NCBI GenBank assembly: GCA_022559845.1
Contig: CM040128.1
Span: 176,444,413 to 176,508,412, forward strand
Direction: 5' to 3'
Source of the DNA: Amorphophallus konjac
Lineage: Eukaryota > Streptophyta > Magnoliopsida > Alismatales > Araceae
DNA length: 64,000 nt
The translations under genes and the position numbers were made by a program. The stretch's first letter is position 1. Each line of letters opens with the position of its first letter. Below are positions 55,792-64,000 of this stretch, one piece after another. The notes under the pieces are model-generated. The model did no database searches, was not told where the DNA came from, and saw only the letters and a program-made list of their open reading frames with translations.

Positions 55792-56271
55792 GGAACTAAA
55801 TCGCTAAGTGTCCATGGAGAACCAGATCTGAAAACCTTGCTGTCCATGGCCAGAGAAGGGTCCATTGCCAGCAAACATAACCCGTTAGTGTTTCAACTTT
55901 TCTAGAAGCTTTCCCCTCATGGAAATGGCGCCCTACCATGTAGTCTCTGTTTAGGGGAATAACGTTCATGCATGTGGACGTTACATCCTTGGTTCTTACA
56001 TATATATATCATATTGCCAAAGAGGAAATGGCACCTGTATTGAGGGGCTCTATATTGGTGAATGGCGCCCTGGTAAAGGGGCGCCTATTCCCTTGGTGTT
56101 GGAAAAAGGGACCCCCACTACGTACTACCCATGTGTTGGCATTAAGTGATGTTGGGCTTTGTACATTTATATAGTAGTTCTCACAAGGTATGGTTCTTTA
56201 TATAAGGCCTTCATGTATTATTCTTTATTTAAGAAGTTCAACCTCTTTATTGTTTTATTGGGGGTGCTACA

Positions 56272-56284
56272 CCCTCCCCCACTT
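56272..56284 (-). promoter_or_regulatory. Polypurine tract of gypsy 2
   Basis: Sense AAGTGGGGGAGGG directly before LTR start TGTAGCACC; identical to gypsy 1. Confidence 0.88.
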
Positions 56285-56350
56285 AAAAGAATTTGGTCCC
56301 CAAATTCAATTGCATATATGGAGACAAGGAGGGTGAGAAATACTTACAGA

Positions 56351-59300
56351 CTAAAATAGTTCTGGAAATCTCCTTCTCATTGACTCCTCGATTTCCTATG
56401 TAGCTTCTTGTTCTAGGCATCGATTCCATTGGATCTTCACCATAGGGATCATTTTGTTCCTTAGAACTCAAACTTCTCGGTCGAGGATCTTCATTGGCTT
56501 CTGCTCATAGGTAAGGTCCTTCTGTAGCACCAAGTCCGTATGGTCGATGACGTGGAGAGGATCGTGCACATACTTCTTCAGCATAGAAATATTGAATACA
56601 TTGTGAACCTCTGATAACTGTGGAGGCAAGGCAATGCGGTAAGCTACCTCGCCTACTCTTTCCAATACCTCGAATGGGCCAATAAACCTCGCTGTAAGTT
56701 TGTCCTTAACACCGAATCTTCTATTGGCTCGTCCGGGAGAGACCTTGAGGAAAACATGGTCTCCAACTTGGAATTCCAGATCTCTTCTCCTATTATCAGC
56801 ATATGACTTCTGCCTAGAGTGTACTACCTTTAGCCTTTCTCGAATGAGGTGTATCATTTCAGTTGAGTCTCTCACCATATCTGGGCCTAGGATTTGATTT
56901 TCACCAACTTCGTCGCAGCATATTGGAGATCGACAACTTCTGCCATAGAGTGCCTCAAAAGGTGCCATTTGGATACTGGCTTGATAGCTATTATTATATG
57001 CAAATTCGGCTAGGGGTAAGTGGTCCTGCCAACTACCGCCGTAATCTATAATGCATGCTCTCAACATATCTTCAACAACTTGATTTGTCATTTCCGTCTG
57101 TCCATCTGTCTGGGGATGAAAAGCAGTGCTGAAGTTGAGTTTCATCCCCAGAGAGTGTTGTAGACTCTTCCAGAAATGAGAGGTGAAGCGTGGGTCTCGG
57201 TCGGATACGATTGACACGGAAACTCCATGCAATCTAACCGCCTCCTTGATATACAAGGCGGTAAGGACATCAACCGACCATCAACTTTTGATAGGCAAGA
57301 AATAAGCCGATTTAGTTAGGCGGTCGATAATGACCCAAATTTCATCATGTCCACCTTTAGTCTTGGGCAAACCCATAATAAAATCCATGCCAATGTCTTC
57401 CCACTTCAACTTGGGAATATCTAGTGGATGTAGCTTTCTGGCGGGTTTCTGATGTTCTGCCTTCACTTGTTCACATGTTAGACAGTGAGATACGAAGTCT
57501 GCTACCTCCCTTTTCATATTAGGCCACCAGAAAATTCTTTTCAAGTCTTGGTACATCTTGGTGGCTCCAGGGTGGATCGTGTACCTCGATCGATGAGCTT
57601 CTTCAAAAATCTTCTTCTTCAACTCGGGATAGTCGGGTACACATGTCCGTTCATGGAATAACAGTCTTCTATCGGGTGCCAGCTTGAAATCAAGTCTCTC
57701 CTCCAACTGGTCCCTTATCTCTACTAGTGCAGGATCTTCTTCTTGTAGCTTCCAAATCTCAGGTAGCAAATCCGGATGTAGACTCATATGGGCTAGAGTA
57801 ATACACCCGTCTTGCCCGTCAGTGCTAATATTGAGTTTAGAGAATTCCTCTAATAGCTTCCATTCTTGAATCATGCAATTGGCCAATATTACTCTCGGCT
57901 TTCGACTGAGGGCATCAGCTATAGAATTACCCTTACCGGGATGGTACTGTATAGTGAAATCGAAATCCTTGAGATACTCGAGCCAACGCCTTTGCCACAT
58001 GTTTAGTTCCTTCTAGAAAATAGATATTTGAGGCTTTTGTGATCGGAGTACACAATGAATTGTTCTCCGTAGAGGTAGTGTCTCCAGATCTTTAAGGCAA
58101 AAACCACTGCGGCTAGCTCTAAATCATGAATCGGGTAGTTCTCTTCATGCTTCTTTAATTTTCGGGAAGAGTATGCAATGACCCTTCCATTTTGCATCAA
58201 TACACATCCGAGGTCAATATCAAAAGCATTGGTATATACCTCATACTTCTCTCCTTCAATTGGCAATGATAAGACTGGAGCAGTGGTCAAGAGATCTTTC
58301 AAAGCTTCGAAACTCTTCTCACAGTCTTCATTCCATTCGTAAGGTATTTCCTTGCGAGTCAATCGGGTGAGAGGAACAACAATTCTTGAGAAGTCCTTGA
58401 TGAAACGACAATAGTAACCAGCTAGCCACAAGAAACTTCGAATCTCCGTTGCATTTGTTGGTCGCTCCCAATTCTTCATGGCTTCGACGTTTGATGGGTC
58501 CACGGAAATTCCGTTCTTCGAAATATATGGCCCAAGAAGGATACTCCCTCGAGCCAGAACTTGCACTTGCTGAATTTGGCATATAATTTGTGTTCCCTCA
58601 ATATCTACAGTGCCTACTTGAGATGTTCTTCATGGTCTTCTTCAGACTTTGAATAAATCAAAATATCATCGATAAAGACCACAATGAACTGGTCTAAGTG
58701 AGGCCTGAATGTGCTATTCATTAACTGCATGAAAGCTGCAGGGGCATTTGTTAGTCCAAAAGGTATAACAGTAAATTCGTAATGTCCATACTTGCTTCGG
58801 AATGTAGTTTTATGGATGTCTTCTTCTTTGATCTTCAGTTGGTGATAGCTAGATTGGAGATCAATCTTGGAGAAATATTTAGCTCTAGATATTTGGTCGA
58901 ACAATTCATCAATCCTCGGTAGTGGGTACTTGTTCTTGACTGTAAGGTGGTTTAACTGTCGATAGTCGACGCAGAGTCTCATCGATCCGTCCTTCTTCTT
59001 GACGAATAGCACAGGCGTTCCCCATGGGGAAGTACTTGGCCGGATGAAACCCTTGTTCAATAGCTCCATTAGTTGTTCCTTTAGTTCTTTTAGCTTAGCA
59101 GGAGATATTCTGTAAGGTGCCTTGGAAACATGTTCTGTACCAGGGACAAGGACGATGGTGAACGTCACCTCCCGCTCTGGGGGTAAGCCGGCTAATTCTT
59201 CTGGAAAAACGTAAGAAAAATCCCGAACTACATGGATGTCTTCAAGCTTAGACTCCTCGATGTCCATGGTAGTTACAAATGCAATGAAAACCATACATCC

Positions 59301-60701
59301 CTTGCTTATAAGTTTACTAGCTCGGAGGGCTGATATAAGAGGTGATCTGGCTCGAGGGCTAATGTACACCAGTTCTGGGTAATCCACAAAAGTTATCTTG
59401 CCCTTCCGGCTATCTACAGTTGCTTGGTATGTGGATAACCAATCAGCACCTAGTATGACATCATACACTTCCATATCTAGGCAAATTAAGTCAGCCGGTA
59501 GATTATTTCCTTTAATCATAATCTCACAGTTTGGGTAATGATGTGTGAGGTCGGCCTTGTTCCCGATAGGTGTAGATATGACTAAGTCTAACCATTTAGG
59601 CTCCTTAGTAAATGTAGCAACAAATTTCTTGGAAATAAATGAATGTGTTGCTTCAGTATCAAATAAAACTTTAGCAGTCTTAGAGCAAACGAGTAGTGTA
59701 CCTTCTATGATTCCTCCTTCCATTAGTTCCATCTCTTGGAGAGCTTGTAGACGACCTTGCTTCTTTATCGGGAACTTCTCATCTTTAATGGCTTGCTCAT
59801 TCATCAGTGGGTAATTAGGGATCCGATGTTCTCGGCTTCCACATCGGAGACAGGCTCCTACCTTCCTCCAGCATTCCTCGGTCTTATGGCCGGGTTTATT
59901 ACAGTATTTACAAACTTCCTTGGAAGGTGTGGTGGTGGAGAATGGCTTGACATTCTTTTGGAATCTCTTCCCTTTGGAGGACTCCCCTCCACTGTAGTAC
60001 CTCTTCTTATTGAATGATGCTTTAAAATTTTCTGGGCGTATGATAGGTTCCTTCTTGTCCCTTCCTCGGATCCTCTCTGATAATTCGGTGGCGTCCTCGA
60101 GCAACTGTGCACGCCGAACTATTTCTGAGTAGACTTGTATGTCCATCGGCGCAAGTTGTGTAATGTAGTGGGGCCGAAGCCCGTTGAGGAACCTTTTTGC
60201 CTTCATCTTCTCCGTACACACTTGGTGGAGTGCATACCTCGACAGTCTTGAAAACTGGGCCTCATATTCGTCCACTTTCAAGCCCCGTTGTTTTAGAACA
60301 GTGAATTCCATGGCCTTCTTCTCCTGGTTATGGTCGGAGAAGTATTTGTTGTTGAAGTGTTCCTTGAATTCTTCCCATGTGACATGGTCGTCTGGTAGTG
60401 TTGCTTTGATGGATTCCCACCAGCATCAAGCGTCCCGCTCCAGTTGGAATACGGACAGTAAAACCTTCTCCTCGTCCGCGCATTGCATCACACGGAAGAT
60501 TCGTTCCATCTCTTTCAGCCAATTCTCGGCATCCTCGGGGTCGGACGAACCTATGAACCTTGGTGGGTTCATGTTGCAGAAATACCAGTGGAGATCACCC
60601 CCTCCACGGTGGGCTCCGCCTTGGGCCACTTACTGTAGTGCCTCTGTAAGGCCCTGCACGGTGCGCTGCATCTCGCGCCATTGTGCTCTTTCAGCAGCCA
60701 T
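56351..60701 (-). pseudogene. Gypsy 2 gag-pol polyprotein (Tekay/Del-like)
   Basis: ATG at 60701. Gag capsid ([40 protein letters not shown]) is followed by knuckles [14 protein letters not shown] and a damaged [14 protein letters not shown] (59930-59810). Protease reads [11 protein letters not shown] (59665-59630); Glu replaces the Gly of D-T-G-A. RT has [20 protein letters not shown] and [11 protein letters not shown] (58985-58640). RNase H is at 58566-58003 ([24 protein letters not shown]). Integrase has HPGATKMYQDL, C-x2-[26 protein letters not shown] and [19 protein letters not shown] (57590-56700), then a tail to 56351. Breaks: TAA near 60630, TGA 60426, two TAGs at 58616-58600, frameshifts near 58580 and 58005, TGA 57281, TGA 56468 and a TAG where the tail Trp is expected. 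Confidence 0.92.
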
Positions 60702-60892
60702 GATCCTACAAAAGAGTTTAAGAATAATAAAGGCCGGGTTTATTTATAAGGTCAAAAGTCATTATAGATCATGGTTCTACCCATCTCACCGGGTAAGGTA
60801 TAAAGGGTAGACTAACCTTGGACTTGGGTTTTTCCTAGATTTCAATCATGACTTCTAATTTCCTAACTTCTTATTCCCTAGGAAATTGAAAA

Positions 60893-60908
60893 CCTGGCTC
60901 TGATACCA
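60893..60908 (-). promoter_or_regulatory. Primer-binding site of gypsy 2
   Basis: Sense TGGTATCAGAGCCAGG, eight bases from the 5' LTR end (60916); initiator Met tRNA type. Confidence 0.9.
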
Positions 60909-60915
60909 CGAAGAC

Positions 60916-62992
60916 TGTCACGCCCCGAGCGCGGAAGATACCCAGAGGCGTGACGCATTTATAGATCGTGTCATTCACGTAAAATCAGAGTGCACATAGT
61001 ACTCGGTAATTTATCACTAACTTAGAATTTGACATATTATCTATAGTCCAAGATGATAATTATCTAATTAACCAAATGACAACATCCCAAAATCATTCAT
61101 AAGGCTACAAGTTTAATAAGTTCCATCTAACTAGATCATAATTGACCCAAATAAATTATACAAGCCTTTGACAATAAACTGGAAATACAAAGTATGTCCT
61201 ACAAGTACGACAGGCATGACTAACTGATGATACATCAAATCTAGCACTCATCACTCGGTATCGGTCCCATCCGGGTGGTGGTCGCTATCCAAATTTTCTG
61301 AAAAATATTAGGAAGCAACTGGATAAGCGAATCGCTCAGTAGAATTTATATCTCAAGTTCTAACAATCTTTAAGTTAATTACATGTTTAGTGCAGGTATA
61401 ATGATGCATGTTGGAACGAGTAGGAATATCAAGAATTGTCTCGAGAGAGTATCACATGAATTTTAATAAGATGTATCAACAAGGAACTAGCAAGTAATTT
61501 GCAAGTAATTGCACAAGTCTTTCCAAGAAGATGATAATCAATATTCAAGCAAGTCCTTTCAAGAAGGTAATAATCAATGATCAAGCGAGTAATCTCAAGC
61601 TCATACAATACCAAGTAGTGCAATGGAATTGGCTATTTCATTCATTTCATTCAAGCAAGTAATTGCCATTTTTCGGGCCAAGCAATTTATGTCAAGCAAG
61701 TCAAGCATGTCACGTGAGAGTGAGTTGGAATGTCTCAAGTCAAGTCAAGCAAGCAAGTACTTCGGTGTAATGCCAAACACCGTGGTCAATAAACTCCCAT
61801 GGGTACAAGTACCTTCGGGTGCTCCTCCTAAGACTAGACCGGGCCCTTATATGTATCCGCAACATTTCATGTATACTTTTAGACATCCACGCTCATTTAT
61901 ATAGCCAATATAGAATTTCAAGAATTTTACACATTGTAGGAATATAAGGTAGATTTTCAGGAATAGAGTTCAAGAACGATATCACATATAAATGATGATT
62001 TGTGACCAAGCTACTTAAAATGCATGACACATAGGCCAATCGGGGTTAAGGAGGTGGCCAGAGATCATTGGGTAAGGGCTGGGCAGAAGCCCAAAAAAAT
62101 TCCAGTTTACAGGGAAATGGCGCCCTTGCAGAGGGTCTCTATTTCAGTAAATAGAGTCTTCTCAGAGAGTCTATTTCAATGTTGAAATAGAGTCTTCCCG
62201 GAGGGTCTCTATTTCAGTAAATAGAGTCTTCTCGGAGAGTCTCTATTTCAATGCTGAAATAGAGTCTTCCCGGAGGGTCTCTATTTCAGAAAATAGAGAC
62301 TTCTCAGGGAGTCTCTATTTCAGAGTGTTAACAATAACTGTATATTTAACAGGATAATAGGTTTACACGTTATGTAACCAGGTTTAGCTGGCTATGTGAT
62401 TAATAGGCTATAGGATTAACAAGGCTTAATGACGGCTATGTAATTAACCAGGTTTGACATGATATGTAATTACCAAGCTCTGTAATTAACAAGTTTAACA
62501 GCTAACAAGATTAACATGGTAAGTAATTACCAAGTTAACAGGTGTCAGGTTTAACAGAATCAGGTTTAACAGGTAACTGGTTTAACATGTGACAGGTTTA
62601 ATGGGATTCAGAAATAGAGACTTCCCGGAGGGTCTCTATTTCAGAAGGTTAAAATAGAGTCTCCCCGGAGAGTCTCTATTTCAGAAAATAGAGACTTCCC
62701 GAAGGGTCTCTATTTCAGAAGGTTAATAATCACATGTTTCTAACAGTATAACAGGTTTACACTTGCTGTAACAGGTAACATGTTTAACGGGCTAATCACC
62801 ATGGTTTAACAGGCTTAACAGGTTTAACAGGTTTAACATGCTAATCAGCAGGGTTCAACAGGTAACAGGTTGAATAGGTAACACCTTTAACAGGTTTAAC
62901 AGGCTAATCAGTAGGGTTTAACAGATAACAGGTTTAATAGGCTAATCGATAGGGTTTAATAGGCTAATCACGGGATCGGGGGGGGTTTAATA
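60916..62992 (-). repeat. 5' LTR of gypsy 2, interrupted
   Basis: Starts TGTCACGCCCCGAGCG and follows 52915 to about 54930 with scattered substitutions and indels, clearly more diverged than the Copia A or chromovirus LTR pairs. It contains the palindromic array (62131-62325) and TTTAACAGG array (62330-62980). The match stops at GGGGTTTAAT, where a new LTR start appears. Confidence 0.88.
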
Positions 62993-64000
62993 TGTTGGGC
63001 ATGTGTATAACATGTGTAACTCTATTATTTTTATGATGTCGGACTATGTATGTTGGGCTTGTGTATAACATTATTTTGTTTCGATGATGTCTGACTATGA
63101 TTCATTAATATAGTTCGACCCACATTTAAGAGCGACAAACACTTATGCATTTTAGGTCAAGCCCACACCGGCAACAAAGTGTGTCTGCAAAGATAGAAAG
63201 AAATCAAGTAAGGCACAGAGATTGAAGCATTAGGCTGCACAAGAATCAAGATAGAATCATGGTTTCACAGAAATCCATGTAGTCAAGGCCAATGCTACTG
63301 CTGGAGATGATACACACACTGAAGTATCAAAAGAGAAGTGTCGACTCCAACATCAGATATGTCGACACTACAGCCATTAGTCAGCAGACCAAGAAGGACC
63401 AAGGTCGATGCTAGTAGGCCAAGGAAAGCGACCAAGGTCGGTGCATGTTTCTCACCTCTATACAAGGTCCATGCACATTCAAGGCCAAATGAAGACTAGG
63501 TCTGTGTTCGTCTACCTTCAACATAAGACCAAGGTCGGTGCAAGTTTCTGTTCCTATGAACCAAGGGCTGAGCACTTATAAAGATCAAGGTCGGTGCAAC
63601 CTCCGGCCATCACATAACAAGGTCTGTGCACATTTGTCATCCATGCGATACAAGGTCGGTGCACATTCTTCCTTCAACACTAGAAGGTCCGTGCACATAT
63701 GAAGACAAAGTCTAAAGCACATTGATGAAGGTCTATGCAATGCTTCCTTCAAACAAGTAAGGTCTGTACATGTTCACCTTCTGGCAAGACAAGTTCCGTG
63801 CAAACTCCTAAAGGTTCACGCTCAAATCAAGTCTGAGCATTTCTCAAGGTCCAAGCATCAAGGTCTGAGAATATTCAAGTCAAGGTCGGAGCACGTAGTT
63901 CCCAAGCACCATCTACCCAAAGAAGGTCAGAGGAATGTGTCGACCTGTGTCTCTCAAGAGGTCGACACCGTTTGTCTTACAAGAAGTGCTCCATTGACTA
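62993..64000 (+). repeat. Probable Sirevirus-type LTR, 5' part (Copia D), runs off window
   Basis: TGTTGGGCATG starts where gypsy 2 LTR homology ends; TTTTTATGATGTC follows soon after, as in the starts of Copia A and B. From about 63405 a motif of the form AAGGTCNGTGCACAT recurs every 25-45 bp, a diverged version of their array. No coding. The preceding five bases TAATA would be its target duplication. The identification is by analogy because no internal region is visible. Confidence 0.6.
63405..63935 (+). repeat. Diverged motif array, consensus AAGGTCYGTGCACAT (about 18 copies)
   Basis: Examples near 63433, 63468, 63532, 63588, 63620, 63652, 63687, 63728 and 63759. It aligns with AAGTCTGTACAT by G insertion and A to G change. 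The array is still running near the window edge. Confidence 0.75.

Larger units (their letters stand above)
52915..56271 (-). repeat. 3' LTR of gypsy 2 (3357 bp)
   Basis: Left end TATCACGCCCCGAGCG; right end GTGCTACA next to the polypurine tract. Shares 52915-54930 with 60916-62990. It includes a 72-bp palindromic tandem repeat (54130-54330), a TTTAACAGG-type array (54337-54920), ATGGCGCCC inverted motifs and a sense TATA box (55784-55791). Open frames inside (for example 54023-54358) are repeat artefacts. Confidence 0.9.
52915..62992 (-). mobile_element. Tekay/Del-like Ty3/gypsy element (gypsy 2), minus strand
   Basis: 3' LTR 52915-56271, polypurine tract 56272-56284, gag-pol 56351-60701, PBS 60893-60908, and the first 2077 bp seen of the 5' LTR (60916-62992). 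The outer left end reads TATCACGCC instead of TGTCACGCC, a mutated terminal base. The right LTR is interrupted at 62993 by another element, so the target duplication cannot be checked. Clade call from integrase and RT motifs and the GGGGCGTGACA LTR end. Confidence 0.88.

Overview
This window is plant nuclear DNA made almost entirely of nested LTR retrotransposons. The evidence is Ty1/copia elements of the Sirevirus (SIRE/Maximus) kind, Ty3/gypsy chromoviruses with chromodomain-type tails, TAT/Ogre-like gypsy gag genes, initiator-Met-tRNA primer sites (TGGTATCAGAGC), TG...CA LTR ends with 5-bp target duplications, and one L1-type LINE tail. I found no convincing host gene, tRNA, rRNA or CRISPR. 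The species cannot be named; the picture fits heterochromatin of a repeat-rich flowering plant. All coding regions are broken by stops or frameshifts. Layout, left third: bases 1-17806 hold a minus-strand Sirevirus-like copia (Copia B; its LTR 15397-17806, gag 13450-15337, protease/integrase 1-1058, remainder off the left edge). Into its gag has jumped a complete plus-strand 11.8-kb element (Copia A, 1620-13449) with two 3477-bp LTRs and a perfect GGTGA duplication. Copia A carries a Sirevirus-like gag with five zinc knuckles and no pol, so it is a non-autonomous gag-only element. 17807-22680 is unidentified repeat DNA holding a solo LTR (19308-21276, duplication TAGCC). 22681-25117 is the 3' end and LTR of another gypsy-like element. 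Middle: 25118-29373 is the LTR and 3' pol of a minus-strand Tekay/Del-like gypsy, cut at 29373 by a minus-strand TAT-like LTR (29374-31742). That LTR holds a LINE tail (30326-31204, 11-bp duplication). A complete plus-strand CRM-like chromovirus (31914-41577, duplication AACAG) sits just beyond it. 41583-49702 is TAT-like sequence with a minus-strand gag and a 423-codon open frame of unknown function but no pol. 49737-51278 is a second copy of the same gag in the opposite direction. Right: 51279-52914 is a minus-strand Sirevirus-like copia protease/integrase fragment. It abuts a nearly full minus-strand Tekay/Del-like gypsy (52915-62992: 3' LTR, gag-pol, PBS, part of 5' LTR), and the right LTR is interrupted at 62993 by what looks like a third Sirevirus-type LTR running off the window. 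The most unusual structure is a dense array of a degenerate 14-bp motif (consensus AAGTCTRTACAYYG, about 70 copies per LTR) filling the Copia A LTRs. It recurs on the opposite strand in the Copia B LTR and in diverged form in the LTR at the right edge. The two identified Sirevirus LTRs also end in a hairpin whose stem differs while its 12-nt loop is invariant.
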